A stretch of 24,098 nt of DNA. Origin: a virus. This document shows, one piece after another, positions 1 to 7,254 of the stretch. The first letter of the stretch is position 1, and the number at the start of each line of letters is the position of its first letter. The DNA lies in the IMG/VR virus record IMGVR_UViG_3300022200_005406, positions 1 to 24,098 of that record. The stretch is one strand, 5' to 3'. The position numbers were made by a program, and so were the translations under genes. Below the pieces are notes generated by a model. The model had not been told where the DNA came from. It did no database searches and was given only the letters and a program-made list of their open reading frames with translations.

Positions 1-191
1 ACCATATTCCACAATGGCTGAATGAAGTTTTTCCACACCAGTAGAGCAGATGCTGCTAACTGCATCCAAAATGATTGAAGGAAGGTTGCCTTGGCCTTGG
101 TCTTACCCAGCAAAGTAGTTGCATCATTTTTAGCCTTTTCGATCTCTTCTTGAGCAAGCTCTCTGAGAATCTGGTCGATACGATCGTTCAT
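1..191 (-). CDS. Hypothetical protein, 5' part (runs off the window edge)
   Basis: Only the first 63 codons are inside the window. The start ATG lies in an ATGA overlap with the stop of the gene before it, so translation is probably coupled; there is only a weak GGTG ribosome site. Residues 1-35 are charged and helix-prone, rich in Glu, Lys and Ala. After about residue 40 the chain becomes hydrophobic and aromatic (Trp, Phe, Leu), which could be a membrane segment. I do not recognise the family. It follows the ClpB-like ATPase and a 58-residue protein in one transcription unit. Confidence 0.6.
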   Translation of the reverse strand, partial: MNDRIDQILRELAQEEIEKAKNDATTLLGKTKAKATFLQSFWMQLAASALLVWKNFIQPLWNM

Positions 192-364
192 GTTTCACCA
201 CGTTGGTTGATAAAATCTTCTAGTACAGGCTTGAGGACTCTACGAGACACTGAGTCATTGACGTTAAAGTCGAGATAATTGTGAATAGTAGTTATCTCAT
301 CTACTATTGCTTTCAGCAAAATGTCAACAGCTCGTTCGAGTTGTTGATTAGTGAGGCTGCCCAT
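188..364 (-). CDS. Small hypothetical protein, 58 aa
   Basis: This short gene fills the gap between the ClpB-like ATPase and the gene at the window edge. Its ATG shares an A with the stop of the ATPase gene (TAATG), and its own TGA overlaps the next start (ATGA), so it appears translationally coupled on both sides. The protein starts MGSLTNQQLERAVDILLKAI and looks like a helical, acidic, soluble polypeptide with no motif I can name. The start codon sits in the loop of an 11-bp hairpin described separately. The exact fit between neighbours is the main support for its being real. Confidence 0.65.
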   Translation of the reverse strand: MGSLTNQQLERAVDILLKAIVDEITTIHNYLDFNVNDSVSRRVLKPVLEDFINQRGET

Positions 365-383
365 TAGGCAGCCTCACTTTTTT
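351..383. other. Strong hairpin with stop/start codons in its loop
   Basis: Arms at 351-361 and 367-377 are perfectly complementary over 11 bp, with a 5-base loop. On the minus-strand transcript the loop reads TAATG: the stop of the ClpB-like gene overlapping the start of the next gene. On the plus strand the hairpin is followed by six T residues (378-383) and would look like an intrinsic terminator, although no plus-strand gene is visible. On the minus strand there is no U-tract after it, so it is more likely a structure affecting coupled translation or mRNA stability, perhaps also blocking antisense transcription. Confidence 0.6.
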
Positions 384-2523
384 GATTGGAGAGTCGAGTG
401 TCAAACGCTTTCGTTTCTGTGTTATATACAAGCTCGAGCCGCGAAGAAGTCACTTGATTCTCGAGGATCATATTAACGACCAGCGGCTCGATATTAGCAA
501 CAACATACCCCTGCAAGCCACGTGCACCGTGCCGCGGTTGATAATGATCAGCGCAGAACGCTTTGATCGATTCGTCAGAGAATACGATATCAACTCCATT
601 CTCACCATATGCCGATTTCAGACCATTCAATTCACGCTTAACGATCTTTTCAATCGAATCTAGATCCAGTCGGTTAAAACACACGATGTTCTGCCGACCT
701 GCAAAACGGTTCAAGAATTCAGGACGATAGACGCTATCCAACTCAACGTTTGCCAGCCGCTCAGCCTCGTCATCCGACATCGAGTCATCAAGAAAGAACG
801 TTTGACCGATGTTGGTGGTCATGATAACCATCGACTCGGAGAAGTTGACAGTCCGACCATGGTTGTCTGTAAGACGTCCATCGGAAAGAATTTGAAGGAA
901 CAGATCGAACACAGCAGGATCCGCCTTTTCGATCTCATCAAACAGGATGATACGGTGTGGGTTTTGACGCATGGCGTTCGTGAGAATACCACCGCGTTCA
1001 GACCCTTCGTAGCCAGCGGGAGCACCGATCAGTTTAGCAACCGAGTGCTTTTCCATATATTCCGACATATCGAAGCGAGTCAGAGCAGCCTCATCGTCTT
1101 TCAACGCGTGAGCAAGTGCTTTACACACTTCCGTCTTACCAGTGCCCGAAGGTCCCATGATCAAGAAAGCAGCTTGCGGCTTACCGCCGTTACGACGACC
1201 GATCCGTGCAACCTTGATGGCGTTGGCAATTTTGTGAATTACCTGCTCTTGGCCGAACACACGACCATTCAACATAGCCTCCAAGTTCCGCAGCTTGACC
1301 TTTTCGTCTTCATTCAGCTTCGATGCAGGAATACCAGACAGACGGCTGAACTCAGCAAGCACGTGTTCTTTCGTCAGTGTCAATTGCTGGTTAATCTGTT
1401 CCGTGAGAACGTCAAACTCCGCGCGATTCTCGTTAATCACTTGTTGAAACTGACGGATTTTACCGCGCAGCTCACGGACAGCAGGAGACTCGAAGCCTCC
1501 AGACGCTGCTACATTGGAAAACATTTGAATTCGACGTGAGCCATCGTCTTGCGGAGCGGCAGGCGCATCTCCACGAGCCTTCGCCTCTTCTTCCTGCTTT
1601 TGAACAGCGGTAATCTGCTCTTCGAGGTCGATAACAGCCAGTTCACCGTCACGTTGCAGCCTGAACAACTCCTTGATCCGAATTTGCGTTTTAGCGAATT
1701 CGGCATCCAACTGCACAACGCGAGGATCATCCTCTTTAACGCCTGATGCGAGTAGGTACGTCACTTGAGGATGGCGCTTATGCGCATCCAATCGATACGT
1801 TGCAAATGCTCGGTCAATCAGGTTAGCCGAACGCTCGGGCTGAGCACGAGAAAGACTCGAGTCGCGAGTGCGGTACTTGTTGGTCAACTCGATTGCAGTC
1901 ATTACTGCATCATCTTCGACGCGAATATCGTGATGCTTTGATAGTCGCTGTGCATTTGACAGCGAAATGTCAATAAGATCCTGGCCAAACGGTTCATTGA
2001 GATCGATAATCGTGTAGCACTGCTTCATGTCCGAATGCGAAGCGAGCACCATATCCAGATCGGGATCACGGACTTCGAGGATCGCTTGTGCTTCTCCAGT
2101 CTTGACAGCCGCATTCAACGAATTGACAAAATGGCTACACCCGTTATTGCGTGCAGCTTCGATAAAGTCACGCGTATCTTCAATCACTAGGATCGAATCG
2201 GGAGTACGTTTCAGAATGGTCAGAACACCATTAAATCCTTTGTTGATTTCATCGTGATTACCCGACGAAAACAGCTCGTCAGTCTTCAACCAGAAGATTC
2301 GCTTCGAGACGATATCAAACGGAACGTCAGGATCGTCTTTAAGAGCCTGGAGTCCCATAATCAGTGCAGACGCACCGACACCACCAGGACCGACCAGGAT
2401 TGCTGATGCGGCTTTGTTCCGCATCAGCACCGAAGTTAGACGCTTCATGTCATTTGCACGCCCGACGAGTTTAAAGTCGGGGTGCTTAGACAGAAGTTCG
2501 CTACCAGAGATAAGAAATTGCAT
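364..2523 (-). CDS. ClpB/ClpA-like AAA+ ATPase with degenerate first ATPase domain
   Basis: A 719-residue Hsp100-type AAA+ protein. The ATG at 2523 is preferred over an upstream in-frame start because it has an AAGGAAAGAGAG ribosome site and begins 13 bases after the stop of the preceding gene. There is no separate N-terminal Clp domain. NBD1 has GPGGVGAS at 45-52 where GxxGxGKT is expected, so the Walker A lysine is Ala, and the Walker B region reads ILVIED (111-116) instead of the usual hydrophobic-DE; it should not hydrolyse ATP. Residues 270-395 form a charged middle region like a ClpB M-domain. NBD2 is intact: Walker A GPSGTGKT (457-464), Walker B IILFDE (525-530), sensor-1 TTN, RPEFLNRF, and a GAR sensor-2. 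I see no IGF/IGL ClpP-binding loop, so a ClpB-style unfoldase or remodeller is likelier than a protease partner. It probably works with the TelA-like protein encoded just upstream. Confidence 0.88.
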   Translation of the reverse strand: MQFLISGSELLSKHPDFKLVGRANDMKRLTSVLMRNKAASAILVGPGGVGASALIMGLQALKDDPDVPFDIVSKRIFWLKTDELFSSGNHDEINKGFNGVLTILKRTPDSILVIEDTRDFIEAARNNGCSHFVNSLNAAVKTGEAQAILEVRDPDLDMVLASHSDMKQCYTIIDLNEPFGQDLIDISLSNAQRLSKHHDIRVEDDAVMTAIELTNKYRTRDSSLSRAQPERSANLIDRAFATYRLDAHKRHPQVTYLLASGVKEDDPRVVQLDAEFAKTQIRIKELFRLQRDGELAVIDLEEQITAVQKQEEEAKARGDAPAAPQDDGSRRIQMFSNVAASGGFESPAVRELRGKIRQFQQVINENRAEFDVLTEQINQQLTLTKEHVLAEFSRLSGIPASKLNEDEKVKLRNLEAMLNGRVFGQEQVIHKIANAIKVARIGRRNGGKPQAAFLIMGPSGTGKTEVCKALAHALKDDEAALTRFDMSEYMEKHSVAKLIGAPAGYEGSERGGILTNAMRQNPHRIILFDEIEKADPAVFDLFLQILSDGRLTDNHGRTVNFSESMVIMTTNIGQTFFLDDSMSDDEAERLANVELDSVYRPEFLNRFAGRQNIVCFNRLDLDSIEKIVKRELNGLKSAYGENGVDIVFSDESIKAFCADHYQPRHGARGLQGYVVANIEPLVVNMILENQVTSSRLELVYNTETKAFDTRLSNQKSEAA

Positions 2524-2536
2524 ATTCTCTCTTTCC

Positions 2537-4201
2537 TTAGAAGTTGAACGGGCGCTTGACTTGAGCAGTCGGCTCGTCATTAGCGGCTTTAGTATCTTCG
2601 CCCATAACGATGTCAGCTACAACAGCTTTCGACTCGAGTACGGTCTGTGCGACTTCTTCTGCAGTCTTCTGCATCAGATCGAGGTTTTCACGCATCGTCT
2701 GAATGCCCGAACGGGTGAACTCAGTTGCGACTTTGTTGACCTCACCATACTGCGACAGGCTTTCGATTGCACGGACCAGATCGTTGTTGCGATCTTGATA
2801 TCCCATCGCAATCCGCATCGATTCCTTTTGTGCGATCACGTCGGTGTTGTTCGACATCGCAGTCAGGGTCTCAGCAGTCATCGCATTCGATTCCGCGATT
2901 GCAGCAGCACCGACAGCTTGAATCACCGTCGACAGACGATCGGCGACACCAGCGACACCACGAGCGTGCATATCACGAGCCATTTGAATCTGTTGCTGGT
3001 TAGCATCGCGCATGTTCTTGATACGGATCGATGCCGTGGTCAGATCTGCAACAGTAGCGGTCGTATCAACAGCCGACACTTCCAGCATCTGGATGTGTTC
3101 GTCGAGATCGCGCTGCTTGTTTTCACGAGTCAGCTTTTCCACCATGTTTTCAGTCTCAGGTGCTTTCAGCACGTCTGCTCGCATCTTTTTGTTCTCAGCT
3201 TCGGCGCCCTTAACACCCTCACCCAGAATGGCATAGATGAAGCTCATCTGGCTGTTGGCATCCTCAAGGTTCTTCGTCTGGTCGCCCATGTGAGACAGAT
3301 GTCCACGAATCGTTTCGATCTTTTCCTTGGATGTCTGCACGAAGTTGACAGCCGAGTTGATCAGGTTCTGCGAACGCTGCTGGTGCTCATCTGTTGCCAG
3401 GTTGAGCATTTCTTTCAACATCGCCTTAGCTTCCTGGTTGTTGATCTTGGATTCGCCTTGTGTCTGATTCTGACGAGCGGCTTCAGTTTCCGCGGCGATG
3501 CGCTTAAGCTCTTCGGCTGCATTCTCGATAGCAACGTTATTGCGAGCGATCTTCTCAACCGACTCCGGCTTAACACCACCAAGCCCGAAGAACCCTTTAT
3601 TCTGCTGTTCGATGCGGTTCTGTGTTTTCATTTCATCGATCCGAGATTGCACCTTCGAAATCTGCTCGTTCAGTTCATCTTCACGCTTGCGGATGGCTTC
3701 GTTGCGCTTTTCCTCGTCTTTGATTTCACGGAAAGCATCCAGCGTCTGATTTTCAGCACGGAGAACATGCAGCGCATCGATGATGTCAGTCAGCGGCTTC
3801 ATATCATTTTCGAAGTCGATCAGAGCAGTATTGATGTCCTCGAACACTTGCTTGAGTGTTGCGAAGTTTTTCGTGTCGGACATTTTGATGATCTGCGTTG
3901 CCATCGCTTCACGCTCTGCTTGCAGATACTCTTTGAACAAATCGAACGCCTTCACGCGCTCGCGATTTTCTTCCCGAGTGCCGGTAAACGTCATCAGCTT
4001 GGTCACAGCAGCTTGCTTGGCCTCAGGCGACAACGACTCATCAAAAATCGTCTTAAAAAACGGGTTGGTTTCGATATTGGCAAAGCGGGAGTCTTTCGCC
4101 TTGGTTTCTTCCTTTTGCTTGGACGTCGGTGTAGCCCGACCACGGACAGCAAGGATTTCATCGAGTTGCTGCTGACGGGTAAGTTGTGCAGATGCGCTCA
4201 T
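2537..4201 (-). CDS. Large coiled-coil protein, possibly TelA-like (toxic anion resistance)
   Basis: A 554-residue protein starting MSASAQLTRQQQLDEIL, with a clear AGGAG site 9 bases before its ATG. Almost the whole chain is predicted helical and heptad-like, rich in Glu, Gln, Lys and Ala, with a Gly/Phe patch (FFGLGG) near residue 203. There is no signal peptide or membrane segment, so it should be cytoplasmic. The overall architecture, and its location next to a Clp-type ATPase, resemble the TelA/KlaA family found in tellurite-resistance (Ter) type stress modules, but I cannot confirm this by motif. A generic coiled-coil scaffold or partner of the ATPase is the alternative. The long open frame opposite this gene on the plus strand is a shadow of its codon usage. 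Confidence 0.55.
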   Translation of the reverse strand: MSASAQLTRQQQLDEILAVRGRATPTSKQKEETKAKDSRFANIETNPFFKTIFDESLSPEAKQAAVTKLMTFTGTREENRERVKAFDLFKEYLQAEREAMATQIIKMSDTKNFATLKQVFEDINTALIDFENDMKPLTDIIDALHVLRAENQTLDAFREIKDEEKRNEAIRKREDELNEQISKVQSRIDEMKTQNRIEQQNKGFFGLGGVKPESVEKIARNNVAIENAAEELKRIAAETEAARQNQTQGESKINNQEAKAMLKEMLNLATDEHQQRSQNLINSAVNFVQTSKEKIETIRGHLSHMGDQTKNLEDANSQMSFIYAILGEGVKGAEAENKKMRADVLKAPETENMVEKLTRENKQRDLDEHIQMLEVSAVDTTATVADLTTASIRIKNMRDANQQQIQMARDMHARGVAGVADRLSTVIQAVGAAAIAESNAMTAETLTAMSNNTDVIAQKESMRIAMGYQDRNNDLVRAIESLSQYGEVNKVATEFTRSGIQTMRENLDLMQKTAEEVAQTVLESKAVVADIVMGEDTKAANDEPTAQVKRPFNF

Positions 4202-4238
4202 TGTATAGTTCTCCTATGATTCATTATGTTGTGTGAGT

Positions 4239-4267
4239 GTTGTAACTGAGTCTGGGTTATTTGTCAA
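4239..4267 (-). promoter_or_regulatory. Candidate sigma70 promoter upstream of the TelA-like and ClpB-like genes
   Basis: On the minus strand a perfect -35 TTGACA (4262-4267) is followed after 17 bp by TACAAC (4239-4244), a partial match to TATAAT. It lies in the 75-bp gap just before the TelA-like gene and would drive it together with the ClpB-like gene as an early-type unit. The -10 is imperfect, so this is tentative. Confidence 0.45.
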
Positions 4268-4276
4268 CTGCTGATC

Positions 4277-4642
4277 TTACAAAGCCGATATGATTACGTG
4301 AGCAACATATCCGACGATCAGCAACACAACCATCGCTGTTTTAGTCAGCCGCGGTTTCTTTTGCTCGATCTTCAATTGCTTGCCGATCCTTTGCAACCTC
4401 GTCTGTACGGCCATTTTTGCTTCCAACTCAGAAACATACATGCGCTGCAAGGTAATGTTGTCTGCAGTTAACTTGGATATGTGTTTTTGAAGCCGTTCCA
4501 CAGAGGCGGATGATTTATTACTATCATCAGTAGCGACCTCTATGGCGGAACCGTGCTTACGTGCCATACGGAGACACGAAATTGCTTCATCTTCCGAAGA
4601 GGTGCTCATGGCCTTGGCAAGCAGTGTGTTGATCTTACTCAT
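4277..4642 (-). CDS. Membrane-anchored protein with a DUF2786-like N terminus
   Basis: A 121-residue protein. Residues 1-32 (starting MSKINTLLAKAMSTSSEDEA) resemble the start of DUF2786 proteins: an I-x-x-LL-x-KA-x-x-T segment followed by a helix with an A-x-x-x-G end. Residues 45-92 are coiled-coil-like and charged. Residues 97-121 form a C-terminal membrane segment preceded by a basic KKPRLTK stretch, so the protein should be tail-anchored with the bulk in the cytoplasm. The ribosome site is a weak GAGAG. It follows a 64-residue membrane protein, so the two could be a pair acting at the inner membrane. The DUF2786 call is a visual resemblance only. Confidence 0.6.
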   Translation of the reverse strand: MSKINTLLAKAMSTSSEDEAISCLRMARKHGSAIEVATDDSNKSSASVERLQKHISKLTADNITLQRMYVSELEAKMAVQTRLQRIGKQLKIEQKKPRLTKTAMVVLLIVGYVAHVIISAL

Positions 4643-4655
4643 GTCTCGCTCTCAT

Positions 4656-4718
4656 TTGTTATACTCACACAATAATACAGTTTGTGCCAAAAAACAACAG
4701 CGATAGTTTGTATTATTG
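4656..4718 (-). promoter_or_regulatory. Intergenic 10-bp inverted repeat and possible degenerate late promoter
   Basis: Arms CAATAATACA (4670-4679) and TGTATTATTG (4709-4718) are perfectly complementary across a 29-base loop. The outer arm contains the stop codon of the 64-aa gene. Beyond it on the minus strand lies TATAACAA (4656-4663), which is T4-late-like but differs from TATAAATA at two positions; the same octamer occurs before pnuC at 21326-21333. I cannot tell whether this is an operator, a processing site or chance. Confidence 0.3.
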
Positions 4719-4907
4719 CCCTGTAGTATTCGGAAGTTGTTTGATGGCGTCCACAGCTTCGTTTGCAGCAGCGGTAGCAGCCTCCATTTTCACAATCACT
4801 TCATCAAAACGAGGTTGAATCCACTGTGTGGTGAAGTAGTAGGACATAACGATGGATGCGACTGCGGCAAGCGGAAGAATGAAGAACAAGGCTTTCAAAA
4901 ACGACAT
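4713..4907 (-). CDS. Small single-pass membrane protein, 64 aa
   Basis: Starts MSFLKALFFILPLAAVASIV, so residues 4-24 form a hydrophobic helix that is a membrane anchor or uncleaved signal, followed by a hydrophilic, Ala- and Glu-rich helical tail ending in GQ. A good AAAGGAAAAT ribosome site precedes the ATG. The size and topology are compatible with many phage accessory membrane proteins (lysis regulators, superinfection proteins), but no family motif is visible and I assign no function. It begins a pair with the DUF2786-like membrane protein downstream. Confidence 0.7.
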   Translation of the reverse strand: MSFLKALFFILPLAAVASIVMSYYFTTQWIQPRFDEVIVKMEAATAAANEAVDAIKQLPNTTGQ

Positions 4908-5055
4908 TTTATTTTCCTTTCAGTGTATTTTTACTGTTGACATTTCTGCAATTAGCAGGATAATAGGATTACGATCCATGAAATACTTTAGCTAAAGTTA
5001 TAGTGCAATTCAGCAAAATATCTAAAGTTACCCATCGGTTCGTTTATTGATTTGA
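4908..5055 (-). promoter_or_regulatory. 148-bp intergenic region with direct repeats and a palindrome
   Basis: The largest gene-free gap in the window. It holds two copies of CTAAAGTTA (plus strand 4992-5000 and 5022-5030) exactly 30 bp apart, and a perfect 12-bp palindrome CTTTAGCTAAAG (4986-4997) overlapping one copy. On the minus strand TTTAGA and TATAAC are spaced 18 bp apart and could act as -35 and -10 for the 64-aa membrane protein gene. Two tiny open frames (15 and 19 codons) exist but lack convincing ribosome sites. I read this as a probable control region; the promoter is unproven. Confidence 0.35.
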
Positions 5056-5262
5056 TCACAAATTGTGGAACAAGATGGCTACAACGTTCGATTGTTCAGG
5101 TAGTTTTAACACACCTGGCACACGTATCAGTTTTCCGTCATCGCCCCGTTCGAACGAGGGCGCGACTTCATAGTCCTCATATCGAGGAAGCGCATATGTA
5201 ATCAATATGCATATTGTTCGACCTTCGCCAGTGGCTGAATAGTCGCATACAACAAACTTCAT
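5056..5262 (-). CDS. Hypothetical protein, 68 aa
   Basis: A small soluble protein starting MKFVVCDYSATGEGRTICIL. The AAGAGG ribosome site is formed by the last codons of the preceding gene, and the start lies 3 bases after that gene's stop, so the two are coupled. Alternating hydrophobic residues in the first 25 positions suggest beta-strands, followed by a charged loop (FERGDDGKLIR) and a C-terminal strand. No recognised family. Confidence 0.65.
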   Translation of the reverse strand: MKFVVCDYSATGEGRTICILITYALPRYEDYEVAPSFERGDDGKLIRVPGVLKLPEQSNVVAILFHNL

Positions 5263-5265
5263 GTT

Positions 5266-5538
5266 TTACCTCTTGAAGTAGTATACCATAGATTTGCCAG
5301 TATATCCATCACTAACTATGGTTACATCGACAAACTCCAGATCGTCATCCTCACTGGCGTGGGATGATGCCCATTCCATTGCTTCTTTAAATGAATTGAA
5401 TCCATTAGTAAGGTGGGCATATGAATAATGCCTCCAATACTCCTCGTCATATTCAAATGGCTTTGGGCTCGGATAAAACAGGATGGGGTGGTATGTCCCA
5501 TCCTGTTTATCTTCCATTACGCAAATCTTGTTCGTCAT
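5266..5538 (-). CDS. Hypothetical protein, 90 aa
   Basis: The ATG at 5538 overlaps the ligase stop codon (ATGA), which argues for this start rather than a slightly longer upstream one. The protein, starting MTNKICVMEDKQDGTYHPIL, is rich in Tyr, Asp and Glu, with a segment FNSFKEAMEWASSHASEDDD resembling the small phage and plasmid proteins that carry an F-x-S-x-x-EA-x-x-W helix. No catalytic motif is visible. It probably travels with the DNA ligase gene as part of one unit. Confidence 0.65.
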   Translation of the reverse strand: MTNKICVMEDKQDGTYHPILFYPSPKPFEYDEEYWRHYSYAHLTNGFNSFKEAMEWASSHASEDDDLEFVDVTIVSDGYTGKSMVYYFKR

Positions 5539-6875
5539 GTAAAGCACATAGCCATTTGCTTGATCTCGAGTGCACGCTCAAGCGTATCGGTTTCTGTTTT
5601 GTCAGTACGCACTTCATCGAACCGAGGATGAGACAGAGCGTAATAGTCGTTGTTACGTCCCTTGACAATATCGTTGCAGCTCACAGCCATAATATTGCCA
5701 ATGTAGCTGTCACGATCCTCATTGATTTTACTCAACTGGCTATCCGAAAGACCGGATACAGAACCCTTGATCATCCCATCATCGGTTTGGAATGTGATTG
5801 CACCAAACGTTTTTTCACGCTTTGTTCCGATACTGCCTTCTTTGAATCCGGTGATACGGACGTCGATCGACATTTCCAGTTTCATTTTCAATTGATGTTT
5901 GCTCGTACCATCTTTGTAGACGCCATCAGCATCTTTCAGAATCCCGCCCTCAAGATCTTGCTCCATCCATGCAGTAACCTTTTCGAATGCCTCTGAGATG
6001 CTGTTGACCAGATGCGATTCGATTGCTTTCAATTGACGATGGCCAACCTGTCCGAGAATCTCGATCAATTGGCGAAGACGCTTCGAGTATTTGGTGGTAT
6101 TTTTCACCTTACGCGATGCGTTGGTATACTCTTCGGGAGTGACGTAGTCCCACAGATAAAACGTGATTTTATCCATTGGAGGATTGTCTGAATTCAGTAG
6201 ACCGTTGCTTTCCGCACGGTTCTCAGTCCCTTCGACAATCATCTCACCCATGTAATGGCCATCAGGAAGTTGGCCAGCAAGATCGTCAGCAAATGTGTAC
6301 TCATATTGTTCACCACTACGAGACAGGAACTCGACCTTACCGTTCGACACTTGCATCTCACGATACGTCCCATCCGCTTTCAATTGGATGAATGCAGGGA
6401 ACTTGATGTCTTTGGCGGTCTTAGACGAGAAGACACCGCAACGCATATACACCGGCTTGGTGATCAGATCGCCGAACACTTTGTTAACTTGAGTGCGGCC
6501 GCAGTTGATCCGTAGATCGCGGTTAATGATCTTCATAACGAGATCACGATCTTGATCTCCCAACGCATTGAAAACAGTATCCATCTCTTGGATCGCATCG
6601 TTGCCGGTCAGCTCACGAGTCGCCAACTTATTTTCTAGGAAATCGAGTGCTGCATCAAGGGAGGTGGTGGGGTTCGGGTTCGATTCGAACGGATTGGATC
6701 CGCTCTTCTTGTACCAGTGATTCATCGTCAGGTAATAACGATAAACGACCTTGTCGTAGGTCATCTTCAACACGCGTTGAAGCAGTTGGTCGGCTTTGTG
6801 CTTTTTCAACACAGCAATCTTGTGGTTGGAGCTGTTGCTCGCACAAAGCTCGTCGATAATATCGTGGATGCTCAT
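5535..6875 (-). CDS. ATP-dependent DNA ligase, T4 gp30 type
   Basis: A 446-residue ligase that seals nicks in duplex DNA during phage replication, recombination and repair using ATP. Motif I KADG has the adenylated lysine at K166, in the context AFIQLKADGT as in T4 ligase. Motif III is around FYLWDYV (239-245), motif IV is EGGILK (309-314) and motif V is KMK near 330-332. The N-terminal 140 residues match the helical DNA-binding part of T4 ligase and the C-terminal 110 residues the OB-fold, so it is near family length (T4 enzyme 487). The start at 6875 is chosen over an upstream ATG because AAGGG lies 7 bases before it. A candidate promoter lies immediately upstream. Confidence 0.93.
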   Translation of the reverse strand: MSIHDIIDELCASNSSNHKIAVLKKHKADQLLQRVLKMTYDKVVYRYYLTMNHWYKKSGSNPFESNPNPTTSLDAALDFLENKLATRELTGNDAIQEMDTVFNALGDQDRDLVMKIINRDLRINCGRTQVNKVFGDLITKPVYMRCGVFSSKTAKDIKFPAFIQLKADGTYREMQVSNGKVEFLSRSGEQYEYTFADDLAGQLPDGHYMGEMIVEGTENRAESNGLLNSDNPPMDKITFYLWDYVTPEEYTNASRKVKNTTKYSKRLRQLIEILGQVGHRQLKAIESHLVNSISEAFEKVTAWMEQDLEGGILKDADGVYKDGTSKHQLKMKLEMSIDVRITGFKEGSIGTKREKTFGAITFQTDDGMIKGSVSGLSDSQLSKINEDRDSYIGNIMAVSCNDIVKGRNNDYYALSHPRFDEVRTDKTETDTLERALEIKQMAMCFT

Positions 6876-6910
6876 ATAGTAACCCTTGTCATGATGTATC
6901 ATTGTGTTTG

Positions 6911-6939
6911 TATATACAGCAACACGAGAGCTTTTTCAA
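6911..6939 (-). promoter_or_regulatory. Candidate sigma70 promoter for the DNA ligase gene
   Basis: Minus strand TTGAAA (6934-6939), a 17-bp spacer, then TATATA (6911-6916), ending 35 bases before the ligase start. The -35 falls in the loop of the hairpin at 6920-6950. Spacing is ideal and both boxes are close to consensus, but this is sequence inspection only. Confidence 0.45.
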
Positions 6940-6950
6940 CTCTCGTGTTG
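6920..6950. terminator. Intergenic 11-bp hairpin between the small-gene cluster and ligase
   Basis: Arms CAACACGAGAG (6920-6930) and CTCTCGTGTTG (6940-6950) pair perfectly around a 9-base loop. It begins 6 bases after the stop of the 54-aa gene, where a terminator for the upstream unit would sit. The minus-strand tail (CTGTATATAC) is not a classic U-run; on the plus strand the tail is T-rich. It may act as a weak or bidirectional terminator or as an mRNA 3' end stabiliser. Confidence 0.45.
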
Positions 6951-6956
6951 CATTTA

Positions 6957-7121
6957 TTATTCGTCTTCGTCGAAGTATCCGCCATCTTTCAAGCTGTCGT
7001 GATACCATTCCCAGTTATCAACACCACCTGATTCGAGAGCTAGTCTCCAATTTCGATCATCAAGAAGACTGTCATATTCTTTCCTAGAAATCGTGACCGT
7101 TTCCGATGAATCAGTCTTCAT
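6957..7121 (-). CDS. Small hypothetical protein, 54 aa, paralogue of the 50-aa protein nearby
   Basis: Starts MKTDSSETVTISRKEYDSLL; its ATG lies inside the end of the previous gene (11-base overlap). The core VTISRKEYDSLL followed by G-G-V-DNWEWY matches the pattern IVIHREEYDKLR followed by G-I-EEWEFW in the 50-aa protein encoded at 7491-7643, so the two are probably paralogues. Such short EYD-x-L...W-x-W proteins are common in phage accessory regions and I assign no function. The C terminus is strongly acidic. Confidence 0.65.
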   Translation of the reverse strand: MKTDSSETVTISRKEYDSLLDDRNWRLALESGGVDNWEWYHDSLKDGGYFDEDE

Positions 7122-7254
7122 CTTCGAGGTCCCATTCCTGGTTTTCGTCTACGAAACCATCCTCGTACATTGCAGCGAAAATGTCATCGACCATATGGTC
7201 ATCACCTTCGATAAGCATCATGCACCATTTTGCGTATTGTTCAGCGGTAGCCAT
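7111..7254 (-). CDS. Small acidic hypothetical protein, 47 aa
   Basis: The ATG directly follows the stop of the 79-aa gene (TAAATG), whose final codons supply an AAGGAAAGA ribosome site. The protein starts MATAEQYAKWCMMLIEGDDH and is dominated by Asp and Glu, with a very acidic tail. It is too short for family assignment. Its place in an unbroken chain of overlapping small genes supports expression. Confidence 0.6.
   Translation of the reverse strand: MATAEQYAKWCMMLIEGDDHMVDDIFAAMYEDGFVDENQEWDLEDED

Noticed and set aside
351-383. Intrinsic terminator for a plus-strand transcript
   Set aside because: The shape fits (11-bp stem plus six T), but no plus-strand gene or promoter is evident, so I list it only as a hairpin with possible antisense-stopping activity.
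2414-4219. Very long open frame (601 codons) on the plus strand
   Set aside because: It lies opposite the TelA-like gene and the start of the Clp-like gene, has no ribosome site, and its protein is Cys/His/Phe-rich, as expected for the antisense of Glu/Lys/Ala-rich coiled-coil codons.
4656-4663. TATAACAA as a true T4 late promoter (also at 21326-21333)
   Set aside because: It differs from TATAAATA in two positions and one copy overlaps a stop codon. Kept as a note inside other entries and not called as a promoter.
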